A stretch of 24,496 nucleotides of DNA. It comes from JACQHJ01 sp038063075. GTDB taxonomy: Bacteria > Patescibacteriota > Microgenomatia > Levybacterales > UBA12049. Position 1 is the stretch's first letter. Each line of letters begins with the position of its first letter. The notes beneath the pieces are model-generated. The model worked only from the letters and a program-made list of their open reading frames with translations, had not been told where the DNA came from and did no database searches. The position numbers and the translations under genes were made by a program. The stretch is taken from positions 1 to 24,496 of the forward strand of contig JBBTVW010000040.1 in the NCBI GenBank assembly GCA_038063075.1, written 5' to 3'. Of the stretch, positions 14,330-21,855 are shown one piece after another.

Positions 14330-16234
14330 TTAATTAACTACTTCTCCCTCAACTGGTTCTTCTTTTTTTTCTTTATTACTAGCGTCTTCATTAGCCTCTT
14401 CTTGGGTTGGATTTGCCTGATCATTAGCCTTAGGTTCTTCTTTTTGATACATAGCTTGTCCTACTTTTTGTAAAGTATCTGAAAGTTCTTTTGTTTTTGT
14501 TTCCAAATCTTCCTTTGAGCCACTATCTAAGATAGATTTTAAATTAGATACTTTCTCTTCAACTTCTTTTTTAACATCTTCGGAAACCTTATCTCCTGCA
14601 TCTTTAAGTGATTTTTCAGCTGTAAAGATTAATGAATCAGCTTGATTTCTTGCCTCAACTTTTCCTTTTTTCTCTGCGTCTTCACTTGCATGAGCCTCTG
14701 CCTCTTTGGTCATTTTTTCAACTTCTTCTTTGTTAAGACCTGTTGAGCCTGTTATTTTTATACTTTGCTCTTTGCCTGTTGCCTTATCTGTTGCTTTTAC
14801 ACTTAATATTCCACTTGCATCAAGATCAAATGTAACTTCAACCTGTGGAACACCACGAGGTGCTGGTGGAATTCCATCTAAAACAAATCTGCCTAATGAT
14901 TTGTTATCTGCTGCCATTGGTCTTTCTCCTTGAAGTACGTTAATTTCAACCTGAGTTTGATTGTCAGCAGCCGTTGAGAACACCTGAGATTTAGAAGTTG
15001 GAATAGTAGTATTTCTTTCAATAAGTGGAGTTGAAACTGAACCTAATGTTTCAATACCTAAAGTAAGAGGTGTAACATCTAAAAGTAATACATCTTTAAC
15101 TTCTCCGCCTAAGACTCCTCCTTGAATTGCAGCTCCTACAGCAACAACTTCGTCTGGATTAACTGATTTATTTGCTTCTTTTCCAAAAAACTTTGTTACT
15201 GCTTCAATAACTTTTGGCATTCTTGTCATTCCACCAACCAAGACTATTTCATCAATATCTGAGACTTTTATTTTTGCATCTTTTAATGCAAGCTCAACTG
15301 GTTTTAATGTTTTTTGAATTAAAGGATCAACGATTTGCTCTAATTTTGCTCTTGTTAGAGTTAAAGTTAAATGAAGTGGAGTTCCACCTTCACCTTGGGT
15401 AATGAATGGTTGATTAATTTGGGCTTCTTGTGAGCTTGATAATTCAATTTTTGCTTTTTCTGCTGATTCTCTAAGTCTTTGCAGAGCTTGTGCATCTTTT
15501 TTAAGATCTACTCCGTTCTCTTTCTTAAATTCTTCTGCTAAGTAATCAATTATTGCCTGATCAAAATCATCCCCTCCAAGATGTGTATCTCCATTAGTTG
15601 ATTTTACCTCATATACTCCTTCTCCAAGTTCAAGGATAGAAATATCAAAGGTTCCACCTCCTAAATCATAAACTGCAATTGTATGAGCATTTTTCTTATC
15701 TAATCCATACGCAAGAGCTGCTGCTGTAGGTTCATTAATAATTCTAAGAACCTCAAGGCCTGCGATCTCTCCAGCTTGCTTTGTAGCTTGTCTTTGAGAA
15801 TCATCAAAATAGGCTGGTACTGTAATAACAGCTTGTGTTACTTTTGAACCAAGATAGCTTTCTGCATCTGCTTTTATTTTTTGCAGTATCATTGCAGAAA
15901 CTTCCTGAGGAGTTAAAGTTTTCCCATCTACTTCAACAACTGCCATTGAATCACGACCAGATTTAATCGTGTATGGAAGCCATTTCATGTCAAATTGAAC
16001 CGATTCGTCACTAAACTTCTTACCCATTAATCTTTTAATGGAAAAGAGTGTGGTTTTTGGTTTTAAGACTATTTGTCTTTTAGCCACGTCACCCACAACA
16101 TGAGTAATCGGATCAACTACCGATGGAATAACATTTCTTCCTTCAGCACTGTGAATAACTTTAGGAGTTCCTCCCTCCATTACTGCGACTGCGCTGTTTG
16201 TTGTACCTAAATCAATTCCTATTATTTTTCCCAT
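14330..16234 (-). CDS. dnaK: Chaperone protein DnaK (Hsp70)
   Basis: DnaK is the ATP-driven Hsp70 chaperone that binds exposed hydrophobic peptides, working with DnaJ and GrpE. The 634-residue length is normal. Visible are phosphate-1 GIDLGTTNS at 5-13, the INEPTAAALAYG segment, DLGGGTFD, VLVGGMTRMP, the interdomain linker DVLLLDVTPLTLGIET and a complete substrate-binding domain. It ends in a polar, acidic tail rich in E, K, N and Q. A strong AAAGGA Shine-Dalgarno sequence (16242-16247) stands seven bases before the ATG, suiting an internal operon gene 68 bases behind grpE. Confidence 0.98.
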   Translation of the reverse strand: MGKIIGIDLGTTNSAVAVMEGGTPKVIHSAEGRNVIPSVVDPITHVVGDVAKRQIVLKPKTTLFSIKRLMGKKFSDESVQFDMKWLPYTIKSGRDSMAVVEVDGKTLTPQEVSAMILQKIKADAESYLGSKVTQAVITVPAYFDDSQRQATKQAGEIAGLEVLRIINEPTAAALAYGLDKKNAHTIAVYDLGGGTFDISILELGEGVYEVKSTNGDTHLGGDDFDQAIIDYLAEEFKKENGVDLKKDAQALQRLRESAEKAKIELSSSQEAQINQPFITQGEGGTPLHLTLTLTRAKLEQIVDPLIQKTLKPVELALKDAKIKVSDIDEIVLVGGMTRMPKVIEAVTKFFGKEANKSVNPDEVVAVGAAIQGGVLGGEVKDVLLLDVTPLTLGIETLGSVSTPLIERNTTIPTSKSQVFSTAADNQTQVEINVLQGERPMAADNKSLGRFVLDGIPPAPRGVPQVEVTFDLDASGILSVKATDKATGKEQSIKITGSTGLNKEEVEKMTKEAEAHASEDAEKKGKVEARNQADSLIFTAEKSLKDAGDKVSEDVKKEVEEKVSNLKSILDSGSKEDLETKTKELSDTLQKVGQAMYQKEEPKANDQANPTQEEANEDASNKEKKEEPVEGEVVN

Positions 16235-16241
16235 ATATTTT

Positions 16242-16247
16242 TCCTTT
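16242..16247 (-). promoter_or_regulatory. Shine-Dalgarno site of dnaK
   Basis: AAAGGA on the minus strand, seven bases upstream of the dnaK ATG. It is the clearest ribosome-binding site in the window. Confidence 0.75.
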
Positions 16248-16302
16248 CTTTATTTTAAAATTAAAAATGAAAAATTTAAATACCTTTTTAAACTTTTCGC
16301 CT

Positions 16303-16746
16303 TTAACTTTTATTTCTACCAACTACAACCTGTGCTGGTCTTAAAACATTATCGGAAATTGTATAGCCTACTCTTACTTCTTCTATAACTATTCCTTCTT
16401 CTCCTTCAACTGTTGAAATTGCTTCCATTAGATTTGGGTCAAAATTTTTTCCAACTGCTTCAATTTTTTTAACACCTTCATTTTCTAAAATATCTATAAA
16501 ATGTTTAATTGAAACTTTTACGCCCTCGTCTTGTGTATGTTTTAGAGCAAGAATTAAACTATCAAGACCTGGTAATAATTTTAAAAGTAAATCTTTATTA
16601 GAAATTTTAATCCATTCGCTTTTTTCTAAAGATACTCTTTTTTCTAAATTTTGATAATCAGCTAATGCTCTTTTTAATTGATTTTCAAGGTTCTCCAAAT
16701 CTTTATTCTCTTCTTTAATTTCTTTCTGTTTATCGTTTTTCTTCAT
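16303..16746 (-). CDS. grpE: Nucleotide exchange factor GrpE
   Basis: GrpE releases ADP from DnaK. From the ATG at 16746 it has 147 residues: a lysine/glutamate-rich coiled-coil start, the dimer helix with RALADYQNLEKR, then the beta-domain with EGVKKIEAVGKNFDPNLMEAIS and the signature VGYTISDNVLRPAQVVVGRNK at the end. I chose 16746 rather than the ATG at 16770 because it follows the hrcA stop by one base (TAAGATG) with AAAGGG eight bases upstream. The longer start would overlap hrcA by 23 bases and add eight residues. Its place between hrcA and dnaK is classical. Confidence 0.94.
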   Translation of the reverse strand: MKKNDKQKEIKEENKDLENLENQLKRALADYQNLEKRVSLEKSEWIKISNKDLLLKLLPGLDSLILALKHTQDEGVKVSIKHFIDILENEGVKKIEAVGKNFDPNLMEAISTVEGEEGIVIEEVRVGYTISDNVLRPAQVVVGRNKS

Positions 16747-16747
16747 C

Positions 16748-17479
16748 TTACCAACCCTTTGCAACTTCATTTATTAAATCTCCAAAATATCTTACCGTTG
16801 GAACTATTAAATTATAATTAAGCCTTGCTGGTCCTAATACTCCAACCTCTCCTGTTAATTTCATTGGCGTATGATATTTAACATATACAAATCCGTATGG
16901 ACCATTAAGCCTTGGTCCTAAATCTTCTCCAAGTAGAATATGGATATCATCATCATCTTCCTGTCCTGAAAAAAGATTTTTGAAATATTCAAATTCATCA
17001 ACTGCTGAAAGTAAATTTTTTGTAACATCTATATCCAAAAATTCTGGGTTATCCAAAATATTTGCATAGCCTGAACAGAATAAATCACCATCATCAGTTG
17101 TTGTGATTGCCAACGCTTTTGTTCTATCAGCTAGAGTTTTAGTGAGCTCTTTTAAAAAAGCTCTTTCTTTTTCTCTTAAATCCCAAACTTTTTCTTTTAA
17201 TGAGACTTCTTCTGCAACAGACAGTTCTTTTTCCTTCATCAACTGCTTTACATAAAATCTCATGCCAATTGGAGTTGGAACTCTTCCTGCCGATATATGT
17301 AATTTTTTAAGGTACCCAAGGTCTGTCAAGCGAACCATTTCATTTCTAATAGTTGCTGGACTTGCGCTTAAATTATGCTTTTTTTCCAAAGTCTCAGAGC
17401 CAACCGCTTCCGCAGTCTCAATGTATTCTTCAATAAGACTTTTTAAAATATCGACTTGCCTTGCTGTTAAGTCGTGCAT
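16748..17479 (-). CDS. hrcA: Heat-inducible transcription repressor HrcA (short)
   Basis: HrcA represses chaperone operons by binding CIRCE operators and is tuned by chaperone availability. The 243 residues begin with the winged-helix domain (LTARQVDILKSLIEEYIET, PATIRNEMVRLTDLGYL, GRVPTPIG, 1-75). A helical section follows, then the C-terminal GAF-like part ending in VGVLGPARLNYNLIVPTVRYFGDLI. Typical HrcA has about 340 residues; the inserted dimerisation domain appears strongly reduced. It is the first gene of hrcA-grpE-dnaK(-dnaJ), and a CIRCE-like dyad covers its own promoter, so autoregulation is likely. Confidence 0.94.
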   Translation of the reverse strand: MHDLTARQVDILKSLIEEYIETAEAVGSETLEKKHNLSASPATIRNEMVRLTDLGYLKKLHISAGRVPTPIGMRFYVKQLMKEKELSVAEEVSLKEKVWDLREKERAFLKELTKTLADRTKALAITTTDDGDLFCSGYANILDNPEFLDIDVTKNLLSAVDEFEYFKNLFSGQEDDDDIHILLGEDLGPRLNGPYGFVYVKYHTPMKLTGEVGVLGPARLNYNLIVPTVRYFGDLINEVAKGW

Positions 17480-17497
17480 AATTAGATAAAAACTATA

Positions 17498-17524
17498 TTA
17501 GCAGTAATATATCACGACTGCCAA
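17498..17524 (-). promoter_or_regulatory. CIRCE-like HrcA operator (variant)
   Basis: Minus strand arms TTGGCAGTC and TACTGCTAA are separated by nine bases, the 9-9-9 layout of CIRCE (TTAGCACTC-N9-GAGTGCTAA). Each arm matches the consensus at seven of nine positions. One difference is symmetric: C to G in the left arm and G to C in the right, so dyad symmetry is kept. It covers the -10 box and most of the spacer of the hrcA promoter. Confidence 0.8.
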
Positions 17525-17535
17525 AATCTTGTCAA
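17506..17535 (-). promoter_or_regulatory. Promoter of hrcA-grpE-dnaK
   Basis: Minus strand perfect TTGACA (17530-17535), 18-base spacer, TATATT (17506-17511). Initiation is expected near 17499, giving a leader of about 20 bases. The CIRCE-like dyad lies over it. Confidence 0.8.
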
Positions 17536-17565
17536 GAGGTATTTTTAAGCCCAATAAATCTTGTT

Positions 17566-17919
17566 ATGTTAAACTTTAGTTATATGCGAAAAAGGAAAAA
17601 ATTATTTATTCTTCCAATCCTTTCAATTATTTCTTTTATTTGTCTAATTTACCTTATTTTTGTCTTCCCACCTCAAACAATAATCGCATTTTCTAATTTT
17701 AAAGTTTCTGCGCTACCAATTAGTTTTTTATTATCATTTGTTTTTCTGTGGACTCTTTTTTGGTTTATTTTTGCAAACAAGATTCAGGGATTACTTCTTG
17801 CAACTTTTCCACTAATTTATTTAATTTTAAGACTAAATAACCTTAATCAAACTTTTTTTCTAGTACTTCTTTTTGTTCTTTTTGCAGGCTTAGAGTTATT
17901 CTTTTTTAGAAAAAGGTAG
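17566..17919 (+). CDS. Small hypothetical membrane protein
   Basis: I recognise no family. The product has about four hydrophobic helices, begins with a strongly basic MRKRKK stretch (residues 7-12 of this start) and ends FFFRKR, suggesting both termini are cytoplasmic. It lies between divergent hrcA and metG, 38 bases before metG. The start is uncertain. The ATG at 17566 follows a weak AATAAA by seven bases with TTGTCA 18 bases further up. The ATG at 17584 would start directly with MRKRKK and follows TAAACT by eight bases. No family or partner suggests a function. Confidence 0.6.
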   Translation: MLNFSYMRKRKKLFILPILSIISFICLIYLIFVFPPQTIIAFSNFKVSALPISFLLSFVFLWTLFWFIFANKIQGLLLATFPLIYLILRLNNLNQTFFLVLLFVLFAGLELFFFRKR

Positions 17920-17921
17920 CC

Positions 17922-17950
17922 TTGTTTAGCCTTGGAAGTTCTGTTACAAT
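17922..17950 (+). promoter_or_regulatory. Leaderless promoter of metG
   Basis: TTGTTT (17922-17927), 17-base spacer, TACAAT (17945-17950). Seven bases separate the -10 box from the metG ATG, so RNA should begin at or next to the A of the start codon. Confidence 0.75.
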
Positions 17951-17957
17951 TTAGGCG

Positions 17958-19382
17958 ATGAACAAATTCTATATTACAACACCAATTTATTATGTTAATA
18001 CAGCTCCTCACATAGGAAGTGCATACCCAACCGTTATTGCTGATGTTTTAGCACGCTATCACAAGCAACTTCAACAAAAGACTTACTTTCTGACAGGCAC
18101 GGATGAACATGGAGCAAAAATTGCTCAAGCGGCCCTCTCTAATAACAAAACTCCCCAAGAATATGCAGATATAATTTCAATAGAGTTTAAAAAAGAATGG
18201 AAACTTTTGAATGTTGATTATTCGCGTTTTATAAGAACTACAGACACAGATCATATTGAAACAGCAAAATCTTTCTTGCAAAAACTATATAACAATGGAT
18301 TTATCGATCCTAAACCAAGGCTTTATGAAGGCTTATATTGTATAGGACATGAAAAGTTTATGCTTCCAGACGAATTAGTAAATGGATTATGCCCTGACCA
18401 TAATACTAAACCAGTAAAACAGGCTGAAGAAAATTATTATTTTAAACTTTCTCATTTCCAAGATCAGTTAATAAAACTAATTAAATCGAATAAATTAAAA
18501 ATTTATCCTGAAATTAGACGAAATGAAGTACTTGGAAGATTACAAGAAAAACTTGAAGACATATCGATTTCTCGTGCGAATGTTAGCTGGGGAATTCCTC
18601 TACCATTTAACTCAAAACACACTGCATATGTATGGATAGAAGCTTTAATGAATTATTATACTTTTGGGAAATCATTGGGCATCTGGCCAGCCAACATACA
18701 TATTATAGGTAAAGATATCCTCTGGTTTCATGCGATTATCTGGCCTGCAATGCTACTTGCAATAAGTGAAGATGTACCTCAGGAAATATTAGTCCATGGA
18801 TTTTTTACCATAGACGGCAAAAAAATGTCTAAAACTCTTGGAAACGTTATTATCCCAACAGATTTAGTTAATAAATACGGAACTGACGGAGCTCGTTACT
18901 TATTATTAACCGCCCTTACTTTTGGGGATGATGGTGATATATCATGGAAAAAATTTGATGAAAAATATAACTCAGATCTTGCAAATGGACTTGGCAATTT
19001 GGTTGCAAGAGTAAGTAAGCTTTGTGAAACAAGTGGTTTTAAGGAAACAGCAAGTGAAAAAAGTGTTCATATGATTGATATTTCTGATGAATACAAAAAG
19101 GCAATGGAAGAATACAGATTTAATGATGCGTTAAGCTTAGTTTTTCAAAAAATATCAAAGCTTGATAAATACATAAATGAAGAAAAACCCTGGGAACTTT
19201 TAAAAGTTTCTACAAATCATAAAGGAAGAGAGCTTTCTGCAATCTTAGGTCATGCTGTTGATCAAATAATTGAAATTGCATTATTACTTGCTCCATTTAT
19301 GCCTAAAACCTCAGAGAAAATCAAAAATCAGTTTACAAAACAAGAAATAAAGTCAGAAGCATCTCTTTTCCCAAGAATCTAA
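17958..19382 (+). CDS. metG: Methionyl-tRNA synthetase
   Basis: MetG charges tRNA-Met with methionine. The 474 residues contain the class I HIGH motif as HIGS at 18-21, TGTDEHG near 46-52, the connective peptide with EENYYFKLS, the WIEALMNYYTFG segment and the KMSKS loop as KMSKT at 289-293. The anticodon-binding helical domain ends the protein; the C-terminal tRNA-binding (EMAP/Arc1-type) domain found in longer MetG is absent. In the zinc-knuckle region the usual CxxC pair reads CIGH (about 128-131) with CPDH following, so metal binding may be altered. Its stop overlaps the stop of the convergent small gene. metK downstream also serves methionine metabolism but has its own control. Confidence 0.97.
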   Translation: MNKFYITTPIYYVNTAPHIGSAYPTVIADVLARYHKQLQQKTYFLTGTDEHGAKIAQAALSNNKTPQEYADIISIEFKKEWKLLNVDYSRFIRTTDTDHIETAKSFLQKLYNNGFIDPKPRLYEGLYCIGHEKFMLPDELVNGLCPDHNTKPVKQAEENYYFKLSHFQDQLIKLIKSNKLKIYPEIRRNEVLGRLQEKLEDISISRANVSWGIPLPFNSKHTAYVWIEALMNYYTFGKSLGIWPANIHIIGKDILWFHAIIWPAMLLAISEDVPQEILVHGFFTIDGKKMSKTLGNVIIPTDLVNKYGTDGARYLLLTALTFGDDGDISWKKFDEKYNSDLANGLGNLVARVSKLCETSGFKETASEKSVHMIDISDEYKKAMEEYRFNDALSLVFQKISKLDKYINEEKPWELLKVSTNHKGRELSAILGHAVDQIIEIALLLAPFMPKTSEKIKNQFTKQEIKSEASLFPRI

Positions 19383-19573
19383 TAAGTTGCAGCCGCTGCG
19401 TATGAAGTAAGAAGTGAGGCAATATAAGGCTGAAATACATATCCTAAGAATACCCCAAGAAGCAAATCTAAAACTGCGTAAAGTAATAATTTTTGTGTTG
19501 GAAAACTACCGTGGAGCTTAAAGCTTTGATACTTTGATAATGATTTAACTTTTTTATGAGACTTTTTTGCCAT
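19379..19573 (-). CDS. Small single-pass membrane protein, 64 residues
   Basis: No family recognised. A lysine-rich N-terminus (MAKKSHKKVKSLSKYQ) is followed by one long hydrophobic segment at about 29-60 ending in a short alanine-rich tail, suggesting an N-in single-pass or re-entrant membrane protein. Support for a real gene comes from its own promoter: TTGACA, a 19-base spacer and extended -10 TGC-AATAAT, ending five bases before the ATG. It is divergent from the exported protein at 19659 and shares a palindromic control region with it. Its 3' end overlaps the metG stop by four bases. Confidence 0.65.
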   Translation of the reverse strand: MAKKSHKKVKSLSKYQSFKLHGSFPTQKLLLYAVLDLLLGVFLGYVFQPYIASLLTSYAAAATY

Positions 19574-19578
19574 AATTT

Positions 19579-19609
19579 ATTATTGCATTTTTAAATAGCT
19601 ATTTGTCAA
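19579..19609 (-). promoter_or_regulatory. Promoter of the 64-residue gene
   Basis: Minus strand TTGACA (19604-19609), 19 bases, AATAAT (19579-19584) preceded by TGC (extended -10). The ATG at 19573 is five bases from the -10 box. Confidence 0.65.
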
Positions 19610-19629
19610 GAGCTTTAAAGCTATTGACT
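19604..19629. repeat. Palindrome between divergent promoters
   Basis: A perfect 12-bp palindrome AGCTTTAAAGCT (19611-19622) lies exactly between the back-to-back -35 boxes of the genes at 19573 and 19659. With the two -35 boxes included, the region is an imperfect inverted repeat of about 26 bases. It could be a shared operator. Confidence 0.55.
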
Positions 19630-19652
19630 ATTAAAGTAATCAAATATATACT
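19624..19652 (+). promoter_or_regulatory. Leaderless promoter of the exported protein gene
   Basis: TTGACT (19624-19629), 17-base spacer, TATACT (19647-19652); the ATG at 19659 follows six bases later. Confidence 0.8.
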
Positions 19653-19658
19653 CATTTT

Positions 19659-20309
19659 ATGCTAAAACAAAAACAGTTAGTCGTAGCAGCAGTCGTAGTC
19701 ATTCTTCTTGTTTTAGGATTAGGTGGCTTCTTTCTTTTTAGTAAACAATCCCCTTCAAGCTTAAATCAAACAAATAACACAACTTCAGGTACTGAGAAAA
19801 CCGCAATGGAATCATTAGCTGATTTAATAAAGGGAGGCTCAAATCTTACATGTGAATTTAATTCTCAAGCAGATGAGAACGGATATGCAAGTAAAGGAAC
19901 TATTTACATTGCATCAGGCAATATGCGTGGAGACTTCATTAACACGATAGATGGTAAAACCACAAATATGAGCATGATAAGAAATGGTAATGATAATTAT
20001 ATTTGGGGCGATGAAATAGAAACAGGAATCAAAATGACACTTTCCCAAGAAGACTTAGTAGCAGAAACAAATGAAGCTTCAAAATATATTGATCTTAACA
20101 AAAAACTAGATTACAACTGTAATCCATGGGGAGCTGATCAATCTAAGTTTACTCCTCCATCAAACATTAAATTTACTGATCTTTCAAAAATGATGGAAGA
20201 AGCAAAAAAACTAATGGAAGATAAAGATGGAGATATTAATTCATCACTTTGTGATTCAATTGAAGATACAAATGCAAAAGCAGCATGTAAAAATGCTATT
20301 AGTCAATAA
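19659..20309 (+). CDS. Membrane-anchored extracytoplasmic hypothetical protein
   Basis: The 216-residue protein has one N-terminal membrane segment (about 8-28), no lipobox cysteine, a Ser/Asn/Thr-rich linker (30-48) and an extracytoplasmic domain. That domain has strands such as GTIYIASGNMRGDF and MIRNGNDNYIWGD, then a helix MMEEAKKLMEDKDG. Four cysteines in the outer part (in LTCEF, YNCNPW, SSLCDS and AACKN) could form two disulfides. The strand pattern recalls LolA/LppX-like shells, but this is only an impression. Its leaderless promoter is strong and faces the 64-residue membrane protein gene. The gene ends just before the metK control region. Function is unknown. Confidence 0.7.
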   Translation: MLKQKQLVVAAVVVILLVLGLGGFFLFSKQSPSSLNQTNNTTSGTEKTAMESLADLIKGGSNLTCEFNSQADENGYASKGTIYIASGNMRGDFINTIDGKTTNMSMIRNGNDNYIWGDEIETGIKMTLSQEDLVAETNEASKYIDLNKKLDYNCNPWGADQSKFTPPSNIKFTDLSKMMEEAKKLMEDKDGDINSSLCDSIEDTNAKAACKNAISQ

Positions 20310-20313
20310 CCAA

Positions 20314-20342
20314 TTGACAAAGCTTTTGTTTTATTATTTAAT
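20314..20342 (+). promoter_or_regulatory. Promoter of the metK riboswitch transcript
   Basis: Perfect TTGACA (20314-20319), 17-base spacer, TTTAAT (20337-20342). Initiation is expected at about 20349, exactly where the riboswitch sequence GGTCATC begins. The -35 box lies five bases after the stop of the upstream gene. Confidence 0.8.
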
Positions 20343-20348
20343 ATAAAA

Positions 20349-20426
20349 GGTCATCAAGAGAGCCCGCATTTGGAGCGGACCGGCAACCGAGGAAGACTAC
20401 GGTGCCAGGAAGATGAGATCCGAAAT
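20349..20426 (+). ncRNA. SAM-I/SAM-IV clan riboswitch aptamer
   Basis: The metK leader carries the SAM-I clan core: ATCAAGAG near the 5' end, then CCGGCAACC and GGTGCC. P1 can form from TCATC (20351-20355) with GATGA (20412-20416). P2 forms from CCGC (20364-20367) with GCGG (20375-20378). P3 forms from GGCAACCG (20382-20389) with CGGTGCC (20400-20406), the unpaired AA being the usual bulge. No P4 hairpin lies inside P1, unlike SAM-I. The P2 loop ATTTGGA (20368-20374) can pair with TCCGAAAT (20419-20426) beyond P1, a pseudoknot with one bulged G. The 5' GGTCATC resembles SAM-IV. High SAM should favour the terminator and shut off metK. Clan assignment is strong; subclass is uncertain. Confidence 0.88.
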
Positions 20427-20440
20427 GGATAAAATCTTTG

Positions 20441-20464
20441 CCTCTCTTTTTGAGGGGTTTTTTT
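20441..20464 (+). terminator. Riboswitch-controlled terminator abutting metK start
   Basis: CCTCTC (20441-20446) pairs with GAGGGG (20452-20457) around a TTTTT loop, followed by seven T residues that run directly into the metK ATG. Upstream GAGGAAGA (20389-20396, in P3 and its loop) can pair with TCTT and CCTC at 20435-20444, a plausible antiterminator. The 3' arm also reads as a Shine-Dalgarno sequence for metK. Confidence 0.85.
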
Positions 20465-21559
20465 ATGGATTATATTTTTACATCAGAATCAGTTTGTAGC
20501 GGACATCCAGATAAGATCTGCGATTCAATATCAGATAGTGTTTTAGATGAAGTATTAAAAAGAGATAGATTTGGTAAGGTTGCTGTTGAAACACTTGTTG
20601 GATTTAATCGCGTGGTTTTAGCAGGTGAAGTAACTGCAAATGCAAAAATTGACTTTGAAAAAATCGCAAGAAAAAGAATAATGGATTTAGGATATACAGA
20701 CCCCTATTTTAATTTTACTGATAAATCCCCCGTAGAAGTTTATATTCATGAGCAATCAAGAGAAATAGCAAAGGGAGTAAAGAGAAAAGGTGCAGGAGAT
20801 CAAGGAATGATGTTTGGATTTGCTTGCAATGAAACAAAGACTCTTATGCCTCTTCCTATAACAATTGCCCATAAGCTTACTCAAAGACTTGATGAGGTAA
20901 GAGAAAAAAAGATTTTAAATTACCTTAGGCCTGATGGAAAATCCCAAGTTACTATTGAATATAAGAATGGATTACCATATAAGGTTTTACAAGTTGTAAT
21001 TGCAGTTCCTCATAAAGAAAGCGTTGATTTAAAAAGGGTTAAGAAAGACATCTATAAATTTGTTGTAAAAAAAGTTTTAGATGAGTATGAGTTTAAAATT
21101 AATGAAAAAGATTTAATTTTAAATGGAACAGGAGTTTGGCACATGCCAGGTCCTGCATCAGATAGTGGACTTACAGGAAGAAAAATAATTGTTGATACAT
21201 ATGGTGGATATGCAAGAGTCGGCGGAGGAGCATTTAGCGGAAAGGATCCAACAAAAGTTGATAGAAGTGGCGCTTATGCTGCAAGATATTTAGCTAAAAA
21301 TATTGTTAGAGAAAAATTAGCAGATAAAGCTGAGGTTAGACTTGCCTATTTTATTGGTGCTAAAAAACCAGTCATGCAAGACGTTGAAACATTTGGAACA
21401 GAAAAAAAAGATATAAAAGTAATAAAAGATTTTATGTCAAAATTACTAGATACATCTGTTGAAGGAATAATTGATGGACTTAATTTAAGAAGACCTATTT
21501 ATCTAAAAACCTCAGCTTATGGACACTTTGGGAGAGAAGACTTTCCATGGGAAAAATAA
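20465..21559 (+). CDS. metK: S-adenosylmethionine synthetase
   Basis: MetK makes S-adenosylmethionine from methionine and ATP. From the ATG at 20465 the product has 364 residues and begins MDYIFTSESV, the normal family start, with the ATP motif GHPDK at 13-17, GAGDQGMMFG near 101-110 and the phosphate/metal segment GLTGRKIIVDTYGGYARVGG. GGAFSGKDPTKVDRSGAYAAR and the C-terminal YGHFGRED follow. The open frame extends upstream to 20438, but that part lies in the terminator hairpin and is not coding. Expression should be repressed by SAM through the leader riboswitch. It is convergent with the next gene, with seven bases between them. Confidence 0.97.
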   Translation: MDYIFTSESVCSGHPDKICDSISDSVLDEVLKRDRFGKVAVETLVGFNRVVLAGEVTANAKIDFEKIARKRIMDLGYTDPYFNFTDKSPVEVYIHEQSREIAKGVKRKGAGDQGMMFGFACNETKTLMPLPITIAHKLTQRLDEVREKKILNYLRPDGKSQVTIEYKNGLPYKVLQVVIAVPHKESVDLKRVKKDIYKFVVKKVLDEYEFKINEKDLILNGTGVWHMPGPASDSGLTGRKIIVDTYGGYARVGGGAFSGKDPTKVDRSGAYAARYLAKNIVREKLADKAEVRLAYFIGAKKPVMQDVETFGTEKKDIKVIKDFMSKLLDTSVEGIIDGLNLRRPIYLKTSAYGHFGREDFPWEK

Positions 21560-21566
21560 TTTAAAA

Positions 21567-21848
21567 TTACTGCCTTGGGCCTACATGCTTAATTGGTTCT
21601 ATTATTTTTGCTCCACTAGTATCTTTTACAACCCAACCAGCTTGAATTCTTTTAGCAATTGAGGGACCATCAATACCTGAAAGATTAACAAACCCTGCTA
21701 TTCTTGCCAAAAATCCCTCAGCTCCTTCTACAGTTGGGAAATCAATTTCTAATCTTAAACATGTTCTACTAGACTCAACTATAGTTAATCCCTCAGGGTC
21801 TACATCTAATTGAGTCGGAGTACCTACGGATCCTTCATGTGAAGTCAT
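21567..21848 (-). CDS. Hypothetical protein, 93 residues
   Basis: No family recognised. It is a small soluble protein with an acidic, strand-like N-terminal half (LDVDPEGLTIVESS, CLRLEIDFP) and a middle helix EGAEGFLARIAGF. A C-terminal part GWVVKDTSGAKIIEPIKHVG follows. The reading frame extends to a GTG at 21866, but I chose the ATG at 21848. The perfect -10 box TATAAT (21856-21861) ends seven bases before it, the leaderless spacing seen across the window, whereas the upstream codons would overlap the promoter. An unusually strong promoter in front of such a small gene suggests high expression. Confidence 0.65.
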   Translation of the reverse strand: MTSHEGSVGTPTQLDVDPEGLTIVESSRTCLRLEIDFPTVEGAEGFLARIAGFVNLSGIDGPSIAKRIQAGWVVKDTSGAKIIEPIKHVGPRQ

Positions 21849-21855
21849 AGCCATG

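Noticed and set aside
20438..20464. Upstream in-frame start for metK
   Set aside because: These codons lie in the riboswitch terminator; family starts begin at the FTSES segment just after 20465.
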